A stretch of 64,000 bases of DNA, taken from Paenibacillus phytohabitans. Lineage in GTDB: Bacteria; Bacillota; Bacilli; Paenibacillales; Paenibacillaceae. The DNA is taken from assembly GCF_013141775.1 (NCBI RefSeq), contig NZ_WHOB01000020.1, positions 372,001-436,000 of the forward strand, given 5' to 3'. A program made the translations under genes and the position numbers. The first letter of the stretch is position 1. Every line of letters begins with the position of its first letter. This document shows positions 44,989 through 53,297 of this stretch, in pieces. The notes under the pieces were generated by a model that was not told the DNA's origin, did not search any database, and saw only the letters and a program-made list of their open reading frames with translations.

Positions 44989-45849
44989 TCAGAACCAGAT
45001 CAGATAGACTACACCGGCGAGAATAATCCGGTAGATGGCGAAGGGCAGCAGCTTGATTCTGTTAATCAGCTTCAGGAAGAAGCGCATCGACAACAGCGCG
45101 AACAGGAAGGCGCTGATAAAGCCGGCGATGAAGAACGGCAGGGCATCCAGCGTGAAGTACTGCCAATTCTTCAGCAGCGAAATCAGGCTCGCTCCGGCCA
45201 TAATCGGCACAGCCATAATGAAGGTGAAATCGGCAGCCGCGCGGTGGCTCATCCCCAGCAGCACGCCGCCGGAAATCGTCGATCCGGACCGAGAGAAGCC
45301 CGGCCACAGGGAGACACATTGGATCAGTCCGACCGATAGCGCCTGCCTATATGTAATCTGGTCAACACTCTCTGTTTTGATGGTTTTGGGTGCAAACCGG
45401 TCGGCGCAGATCATAAATATGGCCCCAACGACCAGTCCGATCAGTACTGTAGAAGTGGAAAATAAATGCTCATCAATGTAATCCTCGAACAGAAAACCGA
45501 AGATTCCGGCGGGAATCAGACCTACGATTACCTGGGCTAACTTCAGACGGCCTTCAGCAGGCGCCTGCGGCTGCCCCTCTGGCACCACCGCCAGTTCCTT
45601 GCGGCTGAATTTCTTCAGCCCGAGCAGATCGATGAACCGGTTACGGAAAATGATCACTACAGCAAGGATGGAGCCCAGCTGAATAACAACCTTGAACGTG
45701 TTCGCCGTATATTTTCCCAGAAATTCCTGCGACTTAAGCCACATATCATCCACGATGATCATATGACCGGTTGAGGATACCGGAGCAAATTCAGTCAGTC
45801 CTTCTACAATTCCCAGTATGATTGCTTTGACAATGGTCAGCAGCTCCAT
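44989..45849 (-). CDS. uppP: Undecaprenyl-diphosphatase (BacA family)
   Basis: The protein has 286 residues with about eight membrane helices. The BacA signature motifs are both present: EGLTEFAPVSSTGH near the N-terminus and PGFSRSGST in the second half. It removes a phosphate from undecaprenyl pyrophosphate at the outer face of the membrane, regenerating the carrier lipid for peptidoglycan and teichoic acid synthesis, and raises bacitracin resistance. It follows the DedA gene by 27 bases and a Bce-type ABC exporter, suggesting joint control by envelope stress. GGAGGATAACC precedes the ATG. Confidence 0.96.
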   Translation of the reverse strand: MELLTIVKAIILGIVEGLTEFAPVSSTGHMIIVDDMWLKSQEFLGKYTANTFKVVIQLGSILAVVIIFRNRFIDLLGLKKFSRKELAVVPEGQPQAPAEGRLKLAQVIVGLIPAGIFGFLFEDYIDEHLFSTSTVLIGLVVGAIFMICADRFAPKTIKTESVDQITYRQALSVGLIQCVSLWPGFSRSGSTISGGVLLGMSHRAAADFTFIMAVPIMAGASLISLLKNWQYFTLDALPFFIAGFISAFLFALLSMRFFLKLINRIKLLPFAIYRIILAGVVYLIWF

Positions 45850-45876
45850 GGTTATCCTCCTTTGTTTGTTGAAAAA

Positions 45877-46500
45877 TTATCCCCGGACCTTGCCGGCATT
45901 CAGTCTTTTACGGTAATACAGGAATCCGAGCAACAATAATCCTGCGGCAATGATGGCATATACTACACTGGAATAGGTGCCGATAATACCGGCAATATCC
46001 TCCCACGACTCTCCAAGCGCGGCCCCCAGCAGCACCAGCAGCACATTCCAGCCCAGCGTTCCAATCGTTGTAAACAGCATGAACACGCCGAATTTCATCC
46101 CGGACATCCCTGCGGGGATGGAGATCAGACTGCGTACGAGCGGAATCATCCGGCAGAAAAGCACGGTCCAGTAGCCGTATTTGTCAAACCAGGCATCCGC
46201 CTTGCGGATATCCTTCCCGCTGATCCGCAGCAGGCCGCCCCAGCGGTCTACGATCCGCTCCAGTCTGTCCACATCCAGCATCCGTCCGATCCAGTACAGA
46301 ATCACTGCACCCAGCAGTGAACCGGCGGTTGAAGCGATCAGCACGCCGGGAATCGTCATGTCAGTCGTAGTGGTCATGAATCCGCCGAAGGGGAGAATGA
46401 CCTCTGAGGGAATGGGCGGAAATACATTCTCCAGCGCCAGCATCAGAAAGATGCCGAAGTATCCGAACTGCTCCATAAAATCCGTAATCCATGTTTGCAT
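45877..46500 (-). CDS. DedA-family membrane protein
   Basis: The protein has 207 residues with about five or six membrane segments. The DedA signature is LENVFPPIPSEVILPFGGF, with the second conserved region FCRMIPLVRSLISIPAGMSGM. In Bacillus subtilis a DedA member (UptA) returns undecaprenyl phosphate across the membrane. The position between bceB and uppP (gaps 15 and 27 bases) makes the same role plausible here, but family membership alone does not prove it. GGAGGCCCGCAT precedes the ATG. Confidence 0.92.
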   Translation of the reverse strand: MQTWITDFMEQFGYFGIFLMLALENVFPPIPSEVILPFGGFMTTTTDMTIPGVLIASTAGSLLGAVILYWIGRMLDVDRLERIVDRWGGLLRISGKDIRKADAWFDKYGYWTVLFCRMIPLVRSLISIPAGMSGMKFGVFMLFTTIGTLGWNVLLVLLGAALGESWEDIAGIIGTYSSVVYAIIAAGLLLLGFLYYRKRLNAGKVRG

Positions 46501-46515
46501 ATGCGGGCCTCCTGT

Positions 46516-48465
46516 TTAGAGCAGATTTTTCTTGAGATTGCGTAAATAACGGCTGCGGATGAAGAAGAAATAGATTCCCTGGGCTGCCAGATATCCGGCC
46601 AGCACTGCCCCTGTCTCGGCTGCAATCGACAGATAGAACAGGCGCTGCAGAGCAATGAAAGCAAAGACGCTGTGCAGGATGGCCAGCAGCACCGGAACGA
46701 AGAACATCAGGGCCAGCTGCTGAGTGACGCTGCGGTCCAGCTCCTGATCGGTGAAGCCCATTTTGGACAACGCAGAGTACTGGAAACGGTCATGCTCCAG
46801 ATCCATGTACAGCCGGAAATACAGGAAGCTTCCTGCCGCGATGAAGAAAACGGTCCCCACCAGGAGGGAAGCAAATAGCATCGTACTATACAGAGTCCGC
46901 TGAATCTCAAACAGTGTTCCGCTGACCACGACAGCGTAATTTGCCCTATGCTCATAGGCGACCTTGCCGCCGTCCGCAAGACTTGAAGCAATGCCTACCG
47001 TCCGGGGGAAATCCTCCATGTAAAAGCCGTAGTAGATGTCCTGCTGGACCGGAACGATGGTGTTATAGAGACTGTCGCTGACCACCAGGCCGCTGAAATC
47101 TCCTCCGCCCCGCCCGTCCAGCTCCGGCAGCAGATATTCGGCAACCGGCACATGCTGTGTGTAGCCAACTTCCCGGATATCTGTTCCCTGCTCCAGCGTA
47201 TAAGTGGCTTTGACACGCTCACTGATCAGGCTGCGGTCCCGCTGGGAGCCGATCATCACCAGACCGTCGTGGCCTTCCAGCGGAGGTTCAGAGGAATCGA
47301 AGCCGGCATATTGGAGAGCCAGCCTGTAGTCACTGTAAGCCATGAGCGGTAACCGTTCGGTATGGTCCGGTCCGCTCTGCGCGGCCACATCGGCATATTT
47401 CACCGGGATTGACAAGGTATCATACGTTAGTCCCAACTGCTTAAGCTCCGACTCGATGCCGTCCAAATCCTGCACTGCCGTGGAACTGGCCGCTCCGCCT
47501 TTGGCGACATAGCCTACGGCTGCGGGATAATCCAGCTTCAGCTCTCGTGACAAGGTATGGATCGAGGCGAAAACACCCACCGAAGTGAAAGATACCGCCG
47601 AGACAATGGTCACCATGAAGAACATCCGCCCGTTATCCTTCCAGCGGTACGATAAACCCGAGAAGGTGATAATCCGCATCCGCTGCCAATAGAAGTGCCG
47701 GAATCTTCTCAGCTGTTCCACCACGTATAAACTCAGCTGTGTATAGAACAGGTAGGTACCCACAACCGTGATAGCCACTACCGGGAACATCATCACCTCC
47801 ACCGTGGTGGCTGTAGTCAGCACTGCCAGCACATAACCGCCCAGCAGCAGCAGTGCGGAGAGCAGCGCCTGCCAGCGGTGAACGTGCGGCTCCGCATCTC
47901 CTCTGCGTCCGCCTTGGAACATTCCCCGCGGCGACTCATTGCCGATAAAAAAGAAGGTGCACAGTGAGATCAGTACGAACAGCAGCATAAAGCTGATAAT
48001 AGTCAGCACCGGTGCCTGCCAGCTTAGATGGAAATCCAGCGGGGGAATGCCGAGAAAGGCAGAGCCGATCATCAGGAACAGCTTGCCGAGCAGCATCCCA
48101 AGCAGTGTGCCGGTGAAGATGGCCGAGCCGCCGATCAGCATATTTTCCAGAAACACCATCTTGTTGAGCTGCTGCTTGGTCATGCCATGCATCAGCAGAA
48201 TACCGAACTCCAGCTTGCGGGACTGCAGGAAGGAGCCGACGGATACCAGGACAAACAGCGAGCAGAAAACATAAATGATTCCTTCCGCCATCATCATTGT
48301 CTTAGCCGCCGTATCCAGAATGAGAGCTCCTGAAATAACAGGATGAAAGATAAACAACGCGCACAGGAAGAAAATCATCACCGAAAAGGCACTGCTGACG
48401 AAGTAAGCGGCATACTTGCGCTTGCTTCGGGTTACATTCCTATAGGCGAATTGCCGAAAGGTCAT
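46516..48465 (-). CDS. Bce-type antimicrobial-peptide ABC transporter permease
   Basis: The protein has 649 residues. It starts MTFRQFAYRNVTRSKRKYAAYF, typical of BceB-like permeases, with four N-terminal helices, further helices to about residue 310, an extracellular domain of about 200 residues (RELKLDYPAAVGYVAK to YAVVVSGTLFEIQ), and three C-terminal helices. The large extracellular loop recognises the peptide or its lipid-bound form. BceAB removes bacitracin-type antibiotics from undecaprenyl pyrophosphate and signals to BceS-type kinases. It overlaps the ATPase gene by 26 bases. GGAGGAGCC precedes the ATG. Confidence 0.93.
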   Translation of the reverse strand: MTFRQFAYRNVTRSKRKYAAYFVSSAFSVMIFFLCALFIFHPVISGALILDTAAKTMMMAEGIIYVFCSLFVLVSVGSFLQSRKLEFGILLMHGMTKQQLNKMVFLENMLIGGSAIFTGTLLGMLLGKLFLMIGSAFLGIPPLDFHLSWQAPVLTIISFMLLFVLISLCTFFFIGNESPRGMFQGGRRGDAEPHVHRWQALLSALLLLGGYVLAVLTTATTVEVMMFPVVAITVVGTYLFYTQLSLYVVEQLRRFRHFYWQRMRIITFSGLSYRWKDNGRMFFMVTIVSAVSFTSVGVFASIHTLSRELKLDYPAAVGYVAKGGAASSTAVQDLDGIESELKQLGLTYDTLSIPVKYADVAAQSGPDHTERLPLMAYSDYRLALQYAGFDSSEPPLEGHDGLVMIGSQRDRSLISERVKATYTLEQGTDIREVGYTQHVPVAEYLLPELDGRGGGDFSGLVVSDSLYNTIVPVQQDIYYGFYMEDFPRTVGIASSLADGGKVAYEHRANYAVVVSGTLFEIQRTLYSTMLFASLLVGTVFFIAAGSFLYFRLYMDLEHDRFQYSALSKMGFTDQELDRSVTQQLALMFFVPVLLAILHSVFAFIALQRLFYLSIAAETGAVLAGYLAAQGIYFFFIRSRYLRNLKKNLL

Positions 48466-49210
48466 GGCCGGCTCCTCCCAGCAGTGACAGCATGTCGATG
48501 ATATTCTGGAAGAAGGCGGCTCTGCTGCTGCCCCGGTACATCTCGCTGTAGAAGCGGCCGTCTTTGATAAAAATCACCCGGTGGCAAAAGCTCGCTGCCA
48601 CCGCGTCATGCGTAACCATCAGCACTGTCGCTCCCTCGGCTTCGTTCACTTCAGCCAGCAGCCCCATCACTTCTTCCGACGCCTTGGAATCCAGGCTGCC
48701 GGTGGGTTCATCCGCCAGAATCAGCGAAGGGCGGTGGATCATCGCCCGGGCAATTGCTACACGCTGCATCTGGCCGCCGGAGATTTCATAGGTGCGTTTG
48801 TGAAGCAGCCCGGCAATATCCAGCCTGGAGGCCACTTCGGCTAGCCGCTTTTCCATTTCCGCAACGGAACTCCCGCTTAGCGTCAGCGGTAACACTACAT
48901 TCTCTTCTACCGTGAGCGTGTCCAGCAGATTGAAATGCTGGAATACAAACCCCAGCTCCTTGCGGCGGAACAGCGCCTTCTCTTTACGGCCCAGCAGGTT
49001 AGGGTCCCGGCCGCTGATCATTACCTGGCCTGAGGTAGGTTCATCAATCGTCGCAATGACATTGAGCAGCGTGGTTTTGCCGCTGCCGGACGGGCCCATA
49101 ATTCCGACGAATTCCCCTTTCTCTACGGCGAACCGGATATGGTTCAGCGCGTGAATGGATACCTTGCCTTCATATATTTTGGATAAATTGTGTACGTCTA
49201 ATAGGGGCAA
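48440..49210 (-). CDS. Bce-type ABC transporter ATP-binding protein
   Basis: The protein has 256 residues. Walker A is GPSGSGKTT, the signature ISGGQMQRVAIAR, Walker B LILADEPTGSLD, and the H-loop MVTHD. It belongs to the MacB/LolD/BceA group that drives mechanotransmission rather than transport. The start is a TTG at 49210, nine bases after AGGAG, with no better start. It overlaps bceB by 26 bases and opens a four-gene run ending with uppP. Confidence 0.95.
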   Translation of the reverse strand: MPLLDVHNLSKIYEGKVSIHALNHIRFAVEKGEFVGIMGPSGSGKTTLLNVIATIDEPTSGQVMISGRDPNLLGRKEKALFRRKELGFVFQHFNLLDTLTVEENVVLPLTLSGSSVAEMEKRLAEVASRLDIAGLLHKRTYEISGGQMQRVAIARAMIHRPSLILADEPTGSLDSKASEEVMGLLAEVNEAEGATVLMVTHDAVAASFCHRVIFIKDGRFYSEMYRGSSRAAFFQNIIDMLSLLGGAGHDLSAIRL

Positions 49211-49244
49211 GGGCTACCGCTCCTCTTTCACCTGGATTGCTTAC

Positions 49245-49309
49245 ATTATACAAACTGTAAACTAATGCTGCTATTTCTGAAACTTACAGCTACCTTACAG
49301 TATTGTAAG
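49245..49309 (-). promoter_or_regulatory. Probable bceA promoter and regulator palindrome
   Basis: CTTACAGTATTGTAAG (49294-49309) is a perfect 6-4-6 palindrome, with a third half-site ACTTACAG just before it (49282-49289). On the minus strand TATAAT lies at 49250-49245 without a good -35, giving a start near 49238. The palindrome centre is at about -63, a position seen for Bce-type regulators. Whether the BceR-type protein at 52428-53126 binds here is inference. Confidence 0.5.
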
Positions 49310-49327
49310 CACAGTTGTAGTTGACAG

Positions 49328-49356
49328 TTGACAGTGCAGAGATAAGGCCTTATATT
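49328..49356 (+). promoter_or_regulatory. namA promoter
   Basis: TTGACA (49328-49333) and TATATT (49351-49356) are separated by 17 bases, giving a strong vegetative promoter with a predicted start near 49363. A second TTGACA at 49321-49326 overlaps it by phase. Confidence 0.7.
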
Positions 49357-49456
49357 TAAATGCATGAGCATGCATATATTTTGTGGAGAGCCGATTTGTT
49401 ACCTAATCCCCCTTCCGCATGCCAATTCCAAGTTAAACGAAGGAGCGCGACGAATA

Positions 49457-50494
49457 ATGAAGGATCTGTTCACCCCCTATGAGATTAAGAGCCTGAAGCT
49501 GAAGAACCGGGTAGTTATGCCGCCCATGTGCCAGTATTCGGTCACCAATAAAGATGGAATCGCTACAGATTGGCATTATAACCATTATGTGAGCCGTGCA
49601 GTCGGCGGTGCCGGACTGATTATTGTAGAGATGGCTGATGTTGAACCGGATGGCCGTATCACCGACTATGATCTGGGACTCTGGTCCGATGAACAGATCC
49701 CTGCTCTGGCTCGTATCGTAGAGGCAAGTCATGCCCACGGCGCCAAAGTAGGTATTCAGGTTGCCCATGCCGGACGCAAGGCCGAGGATGCCGTGCTTCC
49801 TGTCTCCTCTTCCGCTATTCCTTTTGACGATAAGTCCACTACTCCGCATGCCTTGACTACGGAAGAAGTGAAAGCTATGGTAGGCAAATTCAAGCTGGGT
49901 GTGCAGCGGGCTGTCCAGGCCGGCTTCGATGTCATTGAGCTGCATGGTGCCCACGGCTATCTGATTCACCAGTTCCACTCACCGCTGACCAACCAGAGAA
50001 CGGATGAGTACGGACAGGACCGGACGCTGTTCGGCCGGGAAGTGATTGCTGCCGCGAAGAGCGTAATGCCTGAGGGCATGCCGCTGATCATGCGCATATC
50101 CGCGCAGGAATACGTTGAGGGCGGCTACGGGCTCACCGAGAGCCTGGAAATCAGCAGAGCTTATAAGGAAGCCGGAGCGGATATCTTCCACATCAGTGCA
50201 GGCGGTGAAGGCCCGATAGCTGCAGCCGGCAGACCGGGCACACATGCTGCCTATCAGGTGCCGCTGGCCAGAGCTATCAAGCAGGAGCTGAATGTGCCGG
50301 TGATTGCCGTCGGCCGGCTGGATGAAGCGGTACTCGCCAATGCGGTCATCGGCAATGAAGAGGCTGATCTCGTAGCGGTTGGACGGGGCATGCTGAGAAA
50401 TCCTTACTGGACGCTGGAAGCTGGTGTAGTGCTCGGCAAAGAAGCGGGCGTTCCCAAGCAGTATGAGTTCGGGTTTCCCCGCGCCGCCAAATAA
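49457..50494 (+). CDS. namA: NADPH dehydrogenase (old yellow enzyme, YqjM type)
   Basis: The protein has 345 residues from the ATG at 49457, preceded by AAGGAG. FMN barrel marks are LKLKNRVVMPPMCQYS (C near residue 26 is the YqjM redox cysteine), VAHAGRKAE, ELHGAHGYLIHQFHSP with the active-site His pair, and the C-terminal VGRGMLRNPYWTL. It reduces electrophilic alkenes and nitro compounds with NADPH and helps detoxify reactive electrophiles. The MarR gene downstream may be linked to it. Confidence 0.95.
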   Translation: MKDLFTPYEIKSLKLKNRVVMPPMCQYSVTNKDGIATDWHYNHYVSRAVGGAGLIIVEMADVEPDGRITDYDLGLWSDEQIPALARIVEASHAHGAKVGIQVAHAGRKAEDAVLPVSSSAIPFDDKSTTPHALTTEEVKAMVGKFKLGVQRAVQAGFDVIELHGAHGYLIHQFHSPLTNQRTDEYGQDRTLFGREVIAAAKSVMPEGMPLIMRISAQEYVEGGYGLTESLEISRAYKEAGADIFHISAGGEGPIAAAGRPGTHAAYQVPLARAIKQELNVPVIAVGRLDEAVLANAVIGNEEADLVAVGRGMLRNPYWTLEAGVVLGKEAGVPKQYEFGFPRAAK

Positions 50495-50589
50495 TTGAGC
50501 ATTCCCTGCGGTGTCCTTCTCTTCTTCCAGATGATATACTAAAGTGAAATTTATATTCATGAATGGCATGCACCGGGAGGATTGAAGAC

Positions 50590-51024
50590 ATGAAGAACAC
50601 CCCTGCAAATGACCTGATAACCAGCTGGTTGTCACTCTCTCATATACAAATGAATGTTGCCGCTGCACTTGAAGCAAAGCTGGTGGAGAACTATCAGTTA
50701 TCGCTCAAGGAGTTCTACGTACTGCTGTTTCTGTCCGAGGCACCCGAGAAGAAGCTGAAGCTCCAGCAGCTTGAGTCCATGGTCGGGCTGAGCCAGAGCG
50801 CCGTATCCCGGCTGGTCAGCCGGTTCGAAGCCAAAGGCTGCGGCGCGCTGGAGCGCAAGGTCTGTGATGATGACCGCAGAAGCATCTATACTTCTTTGAC
50901 TGACATCGGTCAGAATAAGGTCGACCGGGCGCAGGTGACCGTAAATGAAGTGCTGCAGGAAGCCTTTCCTGTAGCCGATATACAGCAGCTGCTGGAACAG
51001 CTTGTGCAGCTGAAACAGCAATAG
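50590..51024 (+). CDS. MarR-family transcription regulator
   Basis: The protein has 144 residues from the ATG at 50590, nine bases after GGGAGG. The winged helix has the LKLQQLESMVGLSQSAVSRLVSRFEAKG helix pair (broken here by display length: positions 56-83) and the wing CDDDRRSIYTSLTDIG with the conserved D-x-R. It carries cysteines near 84 and 90. It follows namA by 95 bases, so it may control namA or the SemiSWEET gene, but no operator is evident. Confidence 0.92.
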   Translation: MKNTPANDLITSWLSLSHIQMNVAAALEAKLVENYQLSLKEFYVLLFLSEAPEKKLKLQQLESMVGLSQSAVSRLVSRFEAKGCGALERKVCDDDRRSIYTSLTDIGQNKVDRAQVTVNEVLQEAFPVADIQQLLEQLVQLKQQ

Positions 51025-51049
51025 ACCCGGGCAGAGCGCCTGCCGGGTG

Positions 51050-51083
51050 AACCCGCTGTCCCTTACAGGGGCGGCGGTTTTTT
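51050..51083 (+). terminator. Terminator after the MarR gene
   Basis: AACC and GGTT flanks enclose a GCTGTCCC / GGGGCGGC stem with G-U pairs and a bulged C, followed by TTTTTT. A second small hairpin (CCCGG-CAGAG-GCGCC-type) lies at 51026-51047. Confidence 0.75.
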
Positions 51084-51152
51084 GATATGCACCGAACCTG
51101 ATATGCCCCCTGAGCATACAACGTACTAAACGAAGAATAGCGGGGTGTACGC

Positions 51153-51428
51153 ATGTTGTTCACGGTTATGCAGCTGATTGGCGGTATCATTCTCTCTGTG
51201 GGCTGGATTCCACAAATTCTGCAAATCATCAAGACCCGGTCTGTCGCAGACCTTAGCCTGAAGTCCTACCTGCTGATGCTGCTGGGCATCGCTCTTATGG
51301 AAGCCTATGCGGTTAACCTGGCCGCTCAGGGGGTCGGACTCGCTTTTCTGATTACCAATACCCTGTCGCTGGCGGTCGTATCAACGGTCGTCCTCCTGAT
51401 TATCCGCTACCGGGCCGGCAGCAGGTAG
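51153..51428 (+). CDS. SemiSWEET-like PQ-loop protein
   Basis: The protein has 91 residues with three membrane helices. The PQ-loop motif is GWIPQILQIIKTRSVADLSL at about residues 18-37. SemiSWEETs are dimeric passive sugar transporters in bacteria. The substrate is not predictable. The ribosome site AGCGGGGTG is weak. It lies between the MarR gene and the convergent kinase gene. Confidence 0.85.
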   Translation: MLFTVMQLIGGIILSVGWIPQILQIIKTRSVADLSLKSYLLMLLGIALMEAYAVNLAAQGVGLAFLITNTLSLAVVSTVVLLIIRYRAGSR

Positions 51429-51451
51429 AGCCGAACTGCCTCCCGCTTGTA

Positions 51452-52426
51452 TCAAAATATAATCCGCACTGCCGTCCCCTTGCCCACCTCCGAGGTAATC
51501 TCCACCTCATGCTCCAGCTTGCCGCAGATCTGCTTCACCAGATACAGGCCCATGCCGGTGGATTCCTGAAAGCTGCGCCCGTTGACGCCGGTAAAATAAG
51601 GATCGAATACCCGCGGCAGGTCACCCGGAGGGATGCCCACGCCTTCATCGCGCACCTCCAGCACAGCCCTGCCCTGCTCCTCTAAATACCCGTGGAAATG
51701 CACAAACTTCCCCTCCTCCACTGTATAGCGCAGGGCATTGGTTATTAGCTGAGTTATGACGAAGGACAGCCATTTCTCGTCCGATGTAATCGAAACCCCG
51801 CTCTCCACAGAAATCACCGGAAACACCCGCTTACGGATGAACAGCCTTTTCTGTTCCGAGGTCACGCTCCGCACCACGGCCGAGAGCTCCAGCCGCTCGA
51901 CATAGAAATCATGTTCAAAGGTATCCAGCCGGGCGGTGTAGAGCACCGTTTCCAGCCCTTTCTTCAGCCGGTCCAGCTCATCGCCGATGGCCGTGAACGG
52001 AGGACCGTCTTTATCCTGTATCATCAGATGAATCACCGAAAGCGGCGTCTTCATGCCATGCACCCACTGGTTGATGAAGTGAATATGCTCCTCCAGCTTG
52101 TGGCGGTAGTTGTGCAGGTCGTTCTGGTACAGCCGGAACTGCTGGGTCAGCAGCATACGCAGACTCCCGGCCAAAGGCGTGTTCTGCGCCGGCCCGCCGG
52201 ATTCCTCGAGCGATGCCGGCACCGTCATAAGCCGCTCATAGAATGTACGGTTTGCGAGATACCGGTAGGCAAGATAACCCAGCAGCAGAATTGTACTGAG
52301 CAGCGCCGCGTACAGGCTTACCGTGACTCCGCTCCCCCCGTCCAGCCGGTAGACAAGCGTAATTATCATAAGCTGGGCCAGATAGACGATGATCAAAGGC
52401 GATTGTTCCCGTATGAACAGCTTCAT
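51452..52426 (-). CDS. Bce-type intramembrane-sensing histidine kinase
   Basis: The protein has 324 residues. Two N-terminal membrane helices (about 13-27 and 37-58) with only a few extracellular residues between them mark the intramembrane-sensing class. The H-box is FINQWVHGMKTPLSVIHLMI; the ATPase domain has LITNALRYTVEEG, RDEGVGIPPGDLPRVFDPYF and STGMGLYLVKQI. Such kinases do not sense the drug directly but through their BceAB partner. The only Bce-type exporter in the window is at 46516-49210. It starts 1 base after the regulator stop. GGGAGGAGGGG precedes the ATG. Confidence 0.92.
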   Translation of the reverse strand: MKLFIREQSPLIIVYLAQLMIITLVYRLDGGSGVTVSLYAALLSTILLLGYLAYRYLANRTFYERLMTVPASLEESGGPAQNTPLAGSLRMLLTQQFRLYQNDLHNYRHKLEEHIHFINQWVHGMKTPLSVIHLMIQDKDGPPFTAIGDELDRLKKGLETVLYTARLDTFEHDFYVERLELSAVVRSVTSEQKRLFIRKRVFPVISVESGVSITSDEKWLSFVITQLITNALRYTVEEGKFVHFHGYLEEQGRAVLEVRDEGVGIPPGDLPRVFDPYFTGVNGRSFQESTGMGLYLVKQICGKLEHEVEITSEVGKGTAVRIIF

Positions 52427-52427
52427 G

Positions 52428-53126
52428 TTACCCCTCCTCCCAATTCCCGGTGAGCCTGTACCCTTGACCGCGCACTGTCTGCAGTCCCTCCATAATATCC
52501 AGCGCAGCCAGCTTCTTGCGTACCCGGGTTACATAGACGTTCAGCGTGTTGTCATCCACAAAAGCTTCGGTATCCCAAATCTTCTCCAGCAGCCGGTCAC
52601 GCGTAACGAGGGTACCGGATTTCTGCATCAGCTCATCAAGAATCTTGGCCTCGGTGTGGCTAAGGTCGATTCTGGCCCCGCCCCGCGTCAGGATCAGGCG
52701 TTCTACGTCCAGCATCAGTCCTGAAACGGTGAGGCTGCGTTCCGTGCCGCCCCCGGCGTAGGAGCCGTAAGCGCGGCGCAGGTGACTTTTGATTTTGGCC
52801 ATCGCAATCTCGTAATCAAAAGGTTTCGTGATATAATCATCCGCGCCATTCTCCAGCGCCATGACCTGATCCATCTTCCCGTCGCGTGCGGAGATGAACA
52901 GAATGGGACAGGTCGAGACCGCACGGATCTGGCGGCACCAATAATATCCGTCGAATTTGGGCAGGTTCACATCCAGCAGTACCAGTTGCGGGGCAAACGC
53001 CTCGAACTCGGTCCGTACCGCTTCAAAATCATGCACCGCCCGTGTTTCGTATCCAAACTTATGTAAGTAGTCCTGGAGCAGGGTTACCAGTCCCTTGTCA
53101 TCCTCAATGATAAATATTTTGAACAT
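52428..53126 (-). CDS. Bce-type OmpR-family response regulator
   Basis: The protein has 232 residues if the second of two adjacent ATGs is used (five bases after GGAGGG). The receiver has the acidic pair in FIIEDDKG, the phospho-acceptor in LVLLDVNLP (about D53) and K in DDYITKPF. The winged helix has LSHTEAKILDELMQKSG and VDDNTLNVYVTRVRKKL. It probably activates the bceAB-dedA-uppP operon. It is transcribed first and is followed within one base by the kinase. Confidence 0.93.
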   Translation of the reverse strand: MFKIFIIEDDKGLVTLLQDYLHKFGYETRAVHDFEAVRTEFEAFAPQLVLLDVNLPKFDGYYWCRQIRAVSTCPILFISARDGKMDQVMALENGADDYITKPFDYEIAMAKIKSHLRRAYGSYAGGGTERSLTVSGLMLDVERLILTRGGARIDLSHTEAKILDELMQKSGTLVTRDRLLEKIWDTEAFVDDNTLNVYVTRVRKKLAALDIMEGLQTVRGQGYRLTGNWEEG

Positions 53127-53297
53127 CATAGCCCTCCGGTTGCCGCCTTAAGTAGTCTAAGGGGTTTGCCCCATAATATATACAGTACCTGCGTTCCAGT
53201 CAAATCTGCGGTATACTTTCCGGGAAGCGGTGAATGCCAGTGCAATTCCTGTTTCTAAAAAAGAACGGGCTTAACGACCGTTACGGAGGTATACCGT

